64,000 bases of DNA from Cellulophaga sp. RHA19 (GCF_002813425.1 NZ_PHUL01000001.1:1054001-1118000), one strand, 5' to 3'. Shown: positions 19,993-28,743, numbered from the stretch's first letter. A program made the numbers and translations. Notes: generated by a model from the sequence alone, not told the origin.

Positions 19993-20115
19993 ACCATTCG
20001 TCTCAGGTAATTTTTCCTTTATTTTCTTTAACCTCAGGACACTTCCCATTCATCTACAGTAATTGTCATCTCATCTCTAATCACCTATTAAATAAGGGTT
20101 TAAGATGGATATTTG
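19993..20115 (+). promoter_or_regulatory. Promoter C: multi-box LytTR-like operator region plus a -7-like element
   Basis: The best box near the promoter is CCCATTCATCTACAG at 20045. A weaker copy follows 21 bp later (20066, TCATCTCATCTCTAA), and another lies 21 bp earlier (20024, TTCTTTAACCTCAGG). A strong extra box, ACCATTCGTCTCAGG, lies further upstream at 19993. A GATATTTG element starts at 20108, again 63 bp after the main box. No -33 TTTG is present. The region drives the glycosyltransferase at 20157. Confidence 0.75.
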
Positions 20116-20156
20116 TATAAGAAATTTAACCCAAGCAAATAGTAAAACTTAACCTT

Positions 20157-21428
20157 ATGAAATTAGCAATTGTAACAGCATACCCGCCAAGTAAAGTAAC
20201 TTTAACAGAATACGGATACCACTTGGTAAAACATTTTAGACTACAAAAAGAAGTAACTGAAATAGTTTTAATTACAGACAAAACCAAAGAAGCCAAAGAC
20301 CTTTCTTTTACTGAAGATGGTTGTAAAATTACAGTTAAAGAATGCTGGAATTTTAATAGCTACAAAAATGTTTTTGGTATTATGGGTGCAATTGCAGACA
20401 CTAAGCCAGACGCAGTTTTATTTAATCTTCAGTTTTTAAAATTTGGAGATAAAAAAGTCCCAGCTGCGTTAGGTTTAATGTTACCATTAATATGTAAGTT
20501 AAAAGGAATACCAACAATATCTTTATTACACAATATATTAGAACAGGTAGATTTAGAAAATGCAGGTATCACTAAAAATAGTTTTTTAAAGAGAGCTTAT
20601 AATTTTATAGGAGCATCATTAACAAAAGTGGTTTTATCATCTGATATTTTAGCAGTAACAATAAGCAAATACAAAACAATTTTAGAAGGTAAGTATAACT
20701 CTAGAAATGTAGCTTTAATTCCTCATGGAGCTTTTGAAACTCCACCAGAGCCAACATACAAATTGCCAAAAGGAGCAAAGCAAGTAATGGCTTTTGGGAA
20801 ATTTGGAACTTATAAAAAAGTAGAAATTTTAATTGATGCTGTAGAGATTATTCGTCAGCGAACAAAACAAGATATAGAAATAGTAATAGCAGGTACAGAT
20901 AGCCCAAACACACCAGGTTATTTAAATGAAGTGAGCGAAAAATATAAGCACGTAGACCAATTAAGGTTTACTGGTTATGTTGCAGAAGAAGATGTACCTG
21001 TTATTTTTAATGATAGTGCAGTGGTTGTTTTTCCTTACACCTCTACAACGGGTAGTTCTGGAGTATTACACCAAGCAGGTAGTTACGGTAAAGCAGTTGC
21101 GTTACCAGATTTAGGAGATCTTAGTATTTTGGTAAAAGAAGAAGGATATAAAGGTGAGTTTTTTAACCCAGAATCTGCAGAGTCTTTAGCAGATGCTATA
21201 GAAAATATTATTACGTATGATGAGTATAGAGAAGAGTTAAGTAGAACAAATTACAAAGCAGCATGTTCTTTACCAATGTCTGATATTACACAGATGTATG
21301 TAGATTACTTTACAGCAATACAAATGGCTAAAACTGGAGACATAAGTATTGATACTATTATAGCAGAAAGAGAAAAAGAAAGAGAGATGGAGAAAGAAAG
21401 AGAAGCAGTAGAGCTTTTAGTAAAATAA
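20157..21428 (+). CDS. GT4-family glycosyltransferase
   Basis: This 423-aa GT-B fold enzyme has an N-terminal acceptor domain (MKLAIVTAYPPS). The C-terminal nucleotide-sugar domain shows KQVMAFGKFGTYKKVEIL, DIEIVIAGTDSP, LRFTGYVAEEDVPVIFNDS and TGSSGVLHQAGSYGKAV. It most likely adds sugar to a lipid-linked or growing glycan on the cytoplasmic face. The last 25 residues are an unusual charged helix (AEREKEREMEKEREAVELL). It is a single gene between promoter C and its own terminator. Donor and acceptor cannot be read from the sequence. Confidence 0.88.
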   Translation: MKLAIVTAYPPSKVTLTEYGYHLVKHFRLQKEVTEIVLITDKTKEAKDLSFTEDGCKITVKECWNFNSYKNVFGIMGAIADTKPDAVLFNLQFLKFGDKKVPAALGLMLPLICKLKGIPTISLLHNILEQVDLENAGITKNSFLKRAYNFIGASLTKVVLSSDILAVTISKYKTILEGKYNSRNVALIPHGAFETPPEPTYKLPKGAKQVMAFGKFGTYKKVEILIDAVEIIRQRTKQDIEIVIAGTDSPNTPGYLNEVSEKYKHVDQLRFTGYVAEEDVPVIFNDSAVVVFPYTSTTGSSGVLHQAGSYGKAVALPDLGDLSILVKEEGYKGEFFNPESAESLADAIENIITYDEYREELSRTNYKAACSLPMSDITQMYVDYFTAIQMAKTGDISIDTIIAEREKEREMEKEREAVELLVK

Positions 21429-21449
21429 ATTATGGTGAGGTTAAGCCAA

Positions 21450-21488
21450 AAAAGGGGAACAGTATGGTTAGCTGTTTCCCTTTTACTT
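21450..21488 (+). terminator. Terminator after the GT4 gene, overlapping the convergent stop
   Basis: A 13-bp stem (21450-21462 with 21472-21484, one G-T pair) with a nine-base loop is followed by T-rich sequence. Its right arm covers the stop codon of the minus-strand GH-A gene (21483-21485). Confidence 0.75.
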
Positions 21489-23006
21489 TTTAGGTTTAAT
21501 ATAGTCTAATGCTTTTTTTGGTTTGCCTTCTGCACTAAATAAACCAAAATGCTTTTGTTGGCTTTTACGCCAAGGCAACCTACCTACTACGGCAGTTGGT
21601 ATAGTTTCAAAATCATATAAAGTCCATAATACAAACGGAATATTTTCTTGTGCCACATACCCTTGCATTTCTTTATAATAGTCTGCTTGGGCATCGTTAG
21701 ATCCTGAGTAAAAATTCCAAATACCACTATATGATGAGTAGCCATATTCTTGTAAAACCAATTCTTTACCTTCACTTTTATTTTTTAATACTTTAAATGA
21801 ATTTAAAAAATCTTCGGGTTTTTTATAGTAGTGAAAAGATACAAAGTCTACTTCTTTAACTAAGTTTTCTGCAGCTTCTGTACTAGACCAACCTACAGTT
21901 ATATTTGTTTTAGAGTCCCATTTTTTAATGTTCTTAATCATTTCTTTTAACCAAGCCATAACTTTTGGTTTTCCTCTGGATTCAAAATCTAAATCGGGCT
22001 CGTTTTTTATATCCCAAGCAACCAATGCAGGGTGGTTTTTTAATGTATTTACAATTTGTTCTGCATGTCTATGAGTTAGTGTCCAATCTTGCACGTCATA
22101 ATTGCCATAAAAATCAAACAAAGTAACTATTACTTTTAATTTGTGTTGTTGTGCAATATCTAAAGTTTGCTCTAATTGCATTAGTTTTTTAGTATCTACC
22201 GTAGCTTTTCCAAAAGCCTCATAGGGGACAAAAATTCTAATAGTGTTTAACTTTAAGCTTTGTATTAGAGCAAAATCTTTTTTTAGAGTTACAGTGTCAA
22301 ACTTTTTACCAAACATATCCCAGGGTGTATTTTTGGGATAGTAATTTATGCCAGACATTTTTTTTGCAACCTTCTGTTTTAGTTTAGAAACACTTTCTAG
22401 GCTATCGTTTTTTTGCTCTAATTCTTCCAAGTGTCTTATGCGCCAAAATCCGTCTTCTAAAAGCATCATTACTTTGTAACTTGGAGCACTGTTAAAACTA
22501 CTTATTAAGTTTTTATTACTGTAAACTTCATTGTATTGTTCTGCTTTATTGTCTGTAAACACTACAAGTTTTCCGTCAGCACTGTAAAAATCTATAGTTG
22601 GGTTATGTTGTATAGATGTAGTAATTAGCGTAGTGTTATTTTTGATGTTTAATGAAATAATACTATCTATTTTTGCTCTAGCACTTGTAGTGTAAAAATC
22701 ATCTACACCATACATGTTATTTGTTGCTAAGGCAATATTGCGAACATTCCACGCATTTTTATAATCATTTTCTATAGCATTTAAGGTCTGGTCTTCAATT
22801 GGTCTGCCTTCGTTGGTAATGTTGTTCCATATAATTTTAGGAGAATATGTTTCTTCAAAATTCTGTTCTATATGTAAAATAGTAGTTCTGTCTGCTCCTG
22901 TGTTTAAGTAAGACAACATGGCGCTAATACCAACTAGTATTAACCCATTTAATACAATAAATGAGATTAATAAAAGTGCTCGATATATAATTTTGTTTAT
23001 CTTCAT
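21483..23006 (-). CDS. Membrane-anchored clan GH-A (cellulase-like) glycoside hydrolase
   Basis: This 507-aa protein has an N-terminal signal-anchor helix (about 8-32), then a region of about 190 residues without recognised motifs. A TIM-barrel hydrolase follows, starting at INYYPKNTPWDMFG. The acid/base Glu336 is in WDIKNEPDLD and the nucleophile Glu420 is in LVLQEYGYS, the two-glutamate pattern of clan GH-A (GH5-like). A periplasmic hydrolase anchored in the inner membrane and encoded with glycan assembly genes is likely to trim or release the polymer, as PslG and PelA do in their systems. It overlaps the lipoprotein gene by 4 bases. Confidence 0.8.
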   Translation of the reverse strand: MKINKIIYRALLLISFIVLNGLILVGISAMLSYLNTGADRTTILHIEQNFEETYSPKIIWNNITNEGRPIEDQTLNAIENDYKNAWNVRNIALATNNMYGVDDFYTTSARAKIDSIISLNIKNNTTLITTSIQHNPTIDFYSADGKLVVFTDNKAEQYNEVYSNKNLISSFNSAPSYKVMMLLEDGFWRIRHLEELEQKNDSLESVSKLKQKVAKKMSGINYYPKNTPWDMFGKKFDTVTLKKDFALIQSLKLNTIRIFVPYEAFGKATVDTKKLMQLEQTLDIAQQHKLKVIVTLFDFYGNYDVQDWTLTHRHAEQIVNTLKNHPALVAWDIKNEPDLDFESRGKPKVMAWLKEMIKNIKKWDSKTNITVGWSSTEAAENLVKEVDFVSFHYYKKPEDFLNSFKVLKNKSEGKELVLQEYGYSSYSGIWNFYSGSNDAQADYYKEMQGYVAQENIPFVLWTLYDFETIPTAVVGRLPWRKSQQKHFGLFSAEGKPKKALDYIKPKK

Positions 23007-24253
23007 TTTAAGGTAACAACTTTGTTTTTAACTATGCCTGCTGCTTCAATTTTAATGGTATAAATACCAGGTTTAAAAAAAGCTTTATCAAAATTAAATG
23101 TGGCAACACCTTTTAAAGATGTTGTTTTTTTAGTGTTTAATAAAGTTTTATCTGCACTATAAATAGTTGCTGTAACAGCTAGCCCATCTGGCACAAATTG
23201 CTGCATAAAACTTTCTATAGGTCCAATGGTAATTGTTCTGTTATTTGCAGATAATTGTATGTTATAATCTTTAACAGCGGAGTTAAACTCTACGGTAATA
23301 GGTTTGCTTTTTGCAGCTCCGGTTACGTAAGCTGTAATTGTCCAATACTCTTCTTTAGATGGGTGTAGTAGTTTTGCAATAGCTACACCATTTATAGTTG
23401 TGCCATTTGTTTGTAGCAATCTGCCTTCGCTATTTTTGGCAGTAAAAAGAACTAAAGTACCATCACTTACAATATTGCCGTGATTATCTTTTATTGTAGA
23501 TGTTGTAAATGTTATAATTTGGTTGCCATCTGCGTACTCGTGGTTTCTACTATAATCTACAGAAAAATCGGCAGCATTATCTGGTAAAATTACAGAGGTT
23601 AATTCCTTAGATTTTGTGCTGTCTACTAAGGATGTTATTAAAATACGACCTGTTTTTTTAGGCGAAAAAATATTGGTCCAAGCCACTAAGTTTTTAACCT
23701 TTAAAGTATCTACGGTTACATTTTTTTTAAACTGATGTTTTATAGCCACCTTAGTGCCAGAAACCAAAGGGTTATCATACTTATCTGTAGGAGCATTTAC
23801 AAGCATTGAAAAATCGTTACCGCCAGCAATAATACTTCTAGGGCCTAAGTATGTTTCTAGCTTCGGTTTTTTTTCAGCACTAGGTAAAATACGTATAGTT
23901 CCGCTTAATTTTGTGTGCGTGTCTAAAACCAGTCGCCAATGTAAATTACTAGCAATTTTTGTAAAACTTTCAGGGATCTTAAAAGTTATATTTTCTTTCT
24001 CTTTTTTGGGTAAAACAACAGTTAATCCATATGCATTTTTAATCACTAAAACAGCATTGTTATCCTTGCTAGCAGAAAATTTTAAAACAATGCTATCTGT
24101 AACTGAGTATCTTTTTTTACTAGTTAACTCTGTAAACAAAATGTTGCTATTATCTTGTTTTTTAGGCGCCTCTTTTTTACTGCAACTACAGCAGAAAATT
24201 ACTAGTATTAATATGTGTATATAATGCTTCAAAATTTTATTTAGGATTTCCAA
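23003..24253 (-). CDS. Lipoprotein with Ig-like domains in the glycan-assembly operon
   Basis: This 416-aa predicted lipoprotein has a hydrophobic leader ending in FCCSCSKKEAPKK. The body is rich in beta-strand with repeated Ig-like or invasin-type segments (for example DGTLVLFTAKNSEGRLLQTN and VAIAKLLHPSKEEYWTITAYV). No catalytic motif is recognised. It overlaps the upstream membrane-protein gene by 17 bases and the downstream hydrolase gene by 4 bases, so the three form one tightly coupled operon. It could be a periplasmic or outer-membrane scaffold for glycan export; the function is unknown. Confidence 0.7.
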   Translation of the reverse strand: MEILNKILKHYIHILILVIFCCSCSKKEAPKKQDNSNILFTELTSKKRYSVTDSIVLKFSASKDNNAVLVIKNAYGLTVVLPKKEKENITFKIPESFTKIASNLHWRLVLDTHTKLSGTIRILPSAEKKPKLETYLGPRSIIAGGNDFSMLVNAPTDKYDNPLVSGTKVAIKHQFKKNVTVDTLKVKNLVAWTNIFSPKKTGRILITSLVDSTKSKELTSVILPDNAADFSVDYSRNHEYADGNQIITFTTSTIKDNHGNIVSDGTLVLFTAKNSEGRLLQTNGTTINGVAIAKLLHPSKEEYWTITAYVTGAAKSKPITVEFNSAVKDYNIQLSANNRTITIGPIESFMQQFVPDGLAVTATIYSADKTLLNTKKTTSLKGVATFNFDKAFFKPGIYTIKIEAAGIVKNKVVTLK

Positions 24254-27200
24254 TATAGCTGTTAACCTCTAGTCTTATAAAATTAAAACCATCTCCTTTT
24301 TGTTCCTGTAGCTGATCTATTATATGGTCTAGTTTTCTATCGGGAAACATTTTTTTTGCTATTTCTATATTAGGAGAACCGTTCACAAAACAATTGGTCA
24401 TATCATCACTAATAACTTTAAGCTTACTAAGGTTTAGCAAGTCGTAGTTAAAAGATTGTTTTCTTTGTATACGTACACCTTCAGATAAGAAATTATGATC
24501 TATCCAAATTAGTTTTTTGTCTTTGTTATAGTATGCAATTAAGAGCTGAGGTATTGTTACTTCTTGCACACCAGAATTGAATAACGTACCCGTCATTTTT
24601 CCATTGTTAAATTGTAACTCCTGCAAGGATAGTTTTTTGTATAAATCTGTGTTTGCAACATTACCTGCGCATTGTAAGTTAAACTTAGTGGGTATTTCTT
24701 CTAAATTAATAGGTGTAAACTCATCTGGGTTAAATGTTGGAGGCAAAGTATCTTGTGTAGAAGACCAAGCTATACCTTCAAAATTAATTTTAAAAGCCGT
24801 AATTTCTTTAGGCATTAATTTATGTTTAATATTGTCTTTAGCGTTGTAATTTGCTAGTTCTTTATTTTTATCGTTATATAAAGTTCCTTTTATTACAACA
24901 TCAGATGGTACATTGTCTACATTTTGTATTTGACCAATAATACTGTACCTGCCATTGTATTGTATCAATTTAGCAGTTAATATTTCTAAAACAGGTTGTT
25001 TTAGCACATCTTCATGGTGTGTTTGTTCTGTAGTTATTTTACGCCTACCATGATTAAAAAACGTAGTAGCATTGTCTGTAAACAATTGGTCTGGCGGTAA
25101 ATCATTATCTAACTTAGAAACGCTTAAATACCATTTATTTTTTTTCTTTTTTACCGTGTGATAAAATGTTTTTTCTACTGCATCTAAAGGGGTAATCCAC
25201 CTAGTGTCTACTTTTACTTTAGCACTATTTTTTGTTTTGTTTACAAATGATATACCAATAGAATCTAACTTAGCATAAGAACTTAAAATACCATCTGTAA
25301 CAGAAATCTCTAACATGTATTGAGAAAGGCTAACATCATCATCTGGATTAATGTATGAGAAAGCCCTTTCAAACTCTTTAAAATCTACTGCATCATAATA
25401 AGCCGTAACAACGTTTTTAGCAGAAAGTTGAGTACTGTTTTCTGCGTAAAATAAATATCCGCCGTAGGCTAAACATATAATAACAATACCAGCCCATATA
25501 TGGTTAATAGTTACTAAGCCTCTAGAGAATTTAGTATATTCTATTTTATACTTTAAGTAAGATGGTAATGCTAATTTTTTAGATTTTAGTGTCCTATACC
25601 ATACCATTTGAATATTAATGATAAAGGCAAGTAAAATTGTTAAAAGAGGTATGGTGCTCCACATTATTTTTAAAAAAGTTGGCACGTCTTCTTTAGGTAT
25701 AATTGCAGGTATTGGTGGTACATTTAGCTTTTCCCAAACCATTATTCCGTTTTCTAGTTGTTGTAATCGTTGCCAACCAGAAAAGTATAAAATGGGATCG
25801 TAGAACTTATCGTTAGAGAAAATATATTTTAAATTATATTTTTCTGGCACAGTTAAAAACTGTTGTAATGAGCCAATACCTTCTACACCTCTAAATTTTG
25901 AATTCTCTAAGCGCTCTATAGCTCTTGTTGTTAGCTCTGGGAGTCGCCGTGCAGAGTGGTAATTACCATCTACAGTCATTGCTTTTGTTTGTGCAGATAA
26001 CCAAGCCATTTGGTCTCCAAAGCCAAGTGTTAAGTAGCGCCAATGATCATGCTGATCCTGATTTAAAAAGTTTACAATAGGCAGCATTTTAATTTTTGCA
26101 GGTTGTGACGGTCTAAAATAACCCAAACTCATTGTAAAAATGACCATAAATAATATGCCTACCATAAAAAAGCCCCCTACAATTCTGTGGTAAACAGCAC
26201 CAAAGCGCTTTTGTATGTTGGTTTTTAGGTCGCCCTCTATCATCCTATATGCAAACTCGCCAAATATGGGTAAAGCCATAATTGTAGCCCAAAGTGTAAA
26301 CCGGTCTAAGGTTAAAATATTAAAAGCAGTTTCTCCTAACAACTTTAATGGTATTGGTGTTGTACCGCCAGTTCCTAAAATGGTAAGCATTGTAAAAGAT
26401 AAACCAAAGAAAAGATATCTTTTACTGTAAAACCTATAAAATATATAAGGCAGTATAAAGAGTAAAATACCCCAAGGAATCATAAAAAACACCAGTCCAG
26501 AAGATAATACTTCTAAAAAATTATCTCTAGAGCCATGTGGAATAGGAACCTGAGTTATTGGATTTTTTTTAGAGTTTACCCAATATGGTAAAATACAAAA
26601 TATGATAAGTAATAATGATGAAAATCCAAATATTACAATACGCCAGAAGAGCTTTTTAAAGGCCCAAATAAATGTTTTTAAATGTACCGCTTTAGTGTCT
26701 TTTACTTTGTCTTTGGCAGTGTCCATTATCACCATACCAATTAAAGGGAATATAAAAAAGACCATTCCAAAAATAGGAGTAACATGGTGTGATGTTACAG
26801 TAACTGCAATTAAAGATAAACTTGTAACCAGGTACCTTATTTTACCTTCTTTAATCCATAAATATATCTCAGGTATACTGTGTAGTAATATAGATAGCCC
26901 CATAATACTGGGCAGTTGTCCAAAAATATGTAGGGTTTCAATAAAAGTAGAAGAAAATACGGCTAGTAATGCAGTGTAACCAGCAACTCTTCTATTGGCA
27001 GTAATAAGTAAGCCAAACCTATAGGCTCCTGTAATAAACAGAATAATTGCTAACATTGCAACAGTAAACATCCCAAATTTTAAGCCACCTATGTAAGATA
27101 ATAGACCTATTAATTGGTGTACTAAAGGTGGGTATGCTTGCACTGTAAAACCAGTATACCATCTAAAATCCCAAGGCTCAAACCAACTATTAGCGTAGTG

Positions 27201-27323
27201 GTCTGCAAAAAATAGGTGAATTAACGCGTCATAGGTATTCTCTAACGTAAAGAAAATACTAGACCCATGAAATGCAACACCAACAATAAGAGCTAATATT
27301 AATAAAATATTGGTTCTCTTCAT
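24237..27323 (-). CDS. Large GT-C-like membrane protein with C-terminal periplasmic domains
   Basis: In this 1028-aa protein, residues 1 to about 420 hold roughly ten membrane helices. The first outer loop, with YDALIHLFFADHYANSW and WDFRWYTGF, resembles the membrane domain called PTPS-related and other GT-C glycosyltransferases that use polyprenyl-phosphate sugars. Two more helices lie near 560 and 620. A soluble part follows (about 640-1028), with an NTF2-like-looking start (VVTAYYDAVDFKEFERAF) and a later beta-rich FxLYD-like segment (IQYNGRYSIIGQIQNVD). It is the first gene of the minus operon. It probably transfers or polymerises sugar at the periplasmic face; this is inference. Confidence 0.7.
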   Translation of the reverse strand: MKRTNILLILALIVGVAFHGSSIFFTLENTYDALIHLFFADHYANSWFEPWDFRWYTGFTVQAYPPLVHQLIGLLSYIGGLKFGMFTVAMLAIILFITGAYRFGLLITANRRVAGYTALLAVFSSTFIETLHIFGQLPSIMGLSILLHSIPEIYLWIKEGKIRYLVTSLSLIAVTVTSHHVTPIFGMVFFIFPLIGMVIMDTAKDKVKDTKAVHLKTFIWAFKKLFWRIVIFGFSSLLLIIFCILPYWVNSKKNPITQVPIPHGSRDNFLEVLSSGLVFFMIPWGILLFILPYIFYRFYSKRYLFFGLSFTMLTILGTGGTTPIPLKLLGETAFNILTLDRFTLWATIMALPIFGEFAYRMIEGDLKTNIQKRFGAVYHRIVGGFFMVGILFMVIFTMSLGYFRPSQPAKIKMLPIVNFLNQDQHDHWRYLTLGFGDQMAWLSAQTKAMTVDGNYHSARRLPELTTRAIERLENSKFRGVEGIGSLQQFLTVPEKYNLKYIFSNDKFYDPILYFSGWQRLQQLENGIMVWEKLNVPPIPAIIPKEDVPTFLKIMWSTIPLLTILLAFIINIQMVWYRTLKSKKLALPSYLKYKIEYTKFSRGLVTINHIWAGIVIICLAYGGYLFYAENSTQLSAKNVVTAYYDAVDFKEFERAFSYINPDDDVSLSQYMLEISVTDGILSSYAKLDSIGISFVNKTKNSAKVKVDTRWITPLDAVEKTFYHTVKKKKNKWYLSVSKLDNDLPPDQLFTDNATTFFNHGRRKITTEQTHHEDVLKQPVLEILTAKLIQYNGRYSIIGQIQNVDNVPSDVVIKGTLYNDKNKELANYNAKDNIKHKLMPKEITAFKINFEGIAWSSTQDTLPPTFNPDEFTPINLEEIPTKFNLQCAGNVANTDLYKKLSLQELQFNNGKMTGTLFNSGVQEVTIPQLLIAYYNKDKKLIWIDHNFLSEGVRIQRKQSFNYDLLNLSKLKVISDDMTNCFVNGSPNIEIAKKMFPDRKLDHIIDQLQEQKGDGFNFIRLEVNSYIGNPK

Positions 27324-27408
27324 AAATTTTAACCTGTAAGAATATAAAACAAGATAAAGATAAACATAATGTTGTATTATAAATAATGTATGTTATCTCA
27401 CTTTTAAA

Positions 27409-27479
27409 ACCATTCGTCTACAGCAATCGGTTATTGACCTCTTCTTCAGTTTTTTAGTTGTATGTGTAATGTACCTTTG
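27409..27479 (+). promoter_or_regulatory. Promoter D: LytTR-like box pair plus a full -7 element
   Basis: A perfect box, ACCATTCGTCTACAG, lies at 27409-27423, with a weak copy 21 bp later (27430, GTTATTGACCTCTTC). A TACCTTTG -7 element starts at 27472, 63 bp after the box. No -33 TTTG is found near 27450. It points to the receiver-GT2 gene at 27537 and sits in the divergent gap with the GT-C-like operon. Confidence 0.78.
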
Positions 27480-27536
27480 TGCCAGGAAGTTATAATAATA
27501 ACTATGACTTTTTACCCAAACATAAAACCTTAACCT

Positions 27537-28688
27537 ATGAAAATTTTAGCTATTGATGATCAACAATTAATTTTACTTTCTGTAGAGAAGAAATTAACTG
27601 ATTTAGGATATCAAGTAGAAACTGCAAGTTCTGGAGCTGATGGTATAAAAGTATTTAATTCTTTTAATCCAGATTTAGTAATTGTAGATATTAATATGCC
27701 AGATATGAGTGGTTTAGATGTGGTAAAACACATTAAAAATAATTCTAAAACTGCCATAATGATAATGTCTGGTAATACAGACGAAGATATTATTTTAGAT
27801 GGATTTAATCTTGGTATAGATGACTATATGAAGAAGCCAGTAAGTTTAGAAGAAGTTGCTGCACGTGTTAAACGTATTGTTGGCGCTCCTACACAAGCTG
27901 AGTCAGTAGCAAAAGTAGAAGGCGGACAAATGCTTCAGAAAAACTGCGTAGGTGTTGTTATACCTTGTTACAATGAAGCAGATAGGTTGTCTAGTAAAGA
28001 ATTTAAAGACTTTGCACAGAAAAACTTAGGATACCATTTGTGTTTTGTAAACGATGGTAGTACAGATAATACTTTAGAAGTTTTAGAAGAATTAAGAAAA
28101 GATAGTGAAAACACCATAAGCGTATATAATTGCGAAAAAAATGGAGGTAAGGCGGAAGCTGTTCGTCAAGGAGTTTTGCATTTAGCTAAAGATCCTCAGT
28201 TTGATTATATAGGGTATTTAGATGCAGATTTATCTACAGATTTTACAGATTTTGACGATTTAGTAAAAACAATTGAAAGCTCTGATTATAAAATTGTAAG
28301 CGGATCTAGAATTAGCAGAATGGGAGCAGATATAACAAAAGAATCTGCACGTAAAATAATAAGTAAAACAATAAACCTTATTATTCAAAATATATTAAAA
28401 ATGCCATTTAAAGATACACAGTGTGGTGCTAAAATAATGGATAGAGAAATAGCAACTACAATGTTTAATAAAAAGTTTATTACACGTTGGTTGTTTGATG
28501 TAGAGATCTTTATGCGTATGAAAAAGAAATACGGAAAAGATAATGTGCAACAGTTAATTTGCGAACAACCATTAAAAAGATGGATACACGCAGACGGTTC
28601 TAAATTATCTATGAAAGACTCTATTAAAATTGTTGGTCAGTTAGCGCAGATTAGAATGCACTACGGAAATAAAAGTTATGAAGTTTAG
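27537..28688 (+). CDS. Response-regulator receiver fused to a GT2 glycosyltransferase
   Basis: This 383-aa two-domain protein starts with a complete receiver (1 to about 118): Asp7/Asp8, phospho-acceptor Asp51 in LVIVDINMP, MSGN switch, and the conserved Lys at 99-100 in YMKKPVS. After a short linker comes a GT2 glycosyltransferase of the dolichyl-phosphate-sugar synthase type (about 137-375): VVIPCYNEADR, FVNDGSTDNT, NGGKAEAVRQG, catalytic-metal motif Asp229-Ala-Asp231 in YLDADLSTDF, and DTQCGAKIM. No membrane helices are seen. It would make a polyprenyl-phosphate sugar, a plausible donor for the GT-C-like protein, under direct control by phosphorylation. The fusion is real within one frame with no internal stop. 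Confidence 0.9.
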   Translation: MKILAIDDQQLILLSVEKKLTDLGYQVETASSGADGIKVFNSFNPDLVIVDINMPDMSGLDVVKHIKNNSKTAIMIMSGNTDEDIILDGFNLGIDDYMKKPVSLEEVAARVKRIVGAPTQAESVAKVEGGQMLQKNCVGVVIPCYNEADRLSSKEFKDFAQKNLGYHLCFVNDGSTDNTLEVLEELRKDSENTISVYNCEKNGGKAEAVRQGVLHLAKDPQFDYIGYLDADLSTDFTDFDDLVKTIESSDYKIVSGSRISRMGADITKESARKIISKTINLIIQNILKMPFKDTQCGAKIMDREIATTMFNKKFITRWLFDVEIFMRMKKKYGKDNVQQLICEQPLKRWIHADGSKLSMKDSIKIVGQLAQIRMHYGNKSYEV

Positions 28689-28710
28689 GTTAAGGTTCTC
28701 TTCTAACTAA

Positions 28711-28743
28711 AAAAATCCCACATTGTAATGATGTGGGATTTTT
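28711..28743. terminator. Bidirectional terminator between the glycan module and the utilisation locus
   Basis: A perfect 13-bp stem (28711-28723 with 28731-28743) has A-run and T-run flanks on both strands. It serves the receiver-GT2 gene and the convergent symporter gene. Confidence 0.88.

Noticed and set aside
26602..26979. Plus-strand ORF of 125 aa inside the GT-C-like gene
   Set aside because: It lies opposite continuous coding sequence of the large membrane protein and shows no own signals.
16026..28688. Cellulose or poly-GlcNAc synthase cluster
   Set aside because: No BcsA/PgaC-type processive synthase (membrane GT2 with QxxRW) is present; the only GT2 is soluble and dolichyl-phosphate-sugar-synthase-like.
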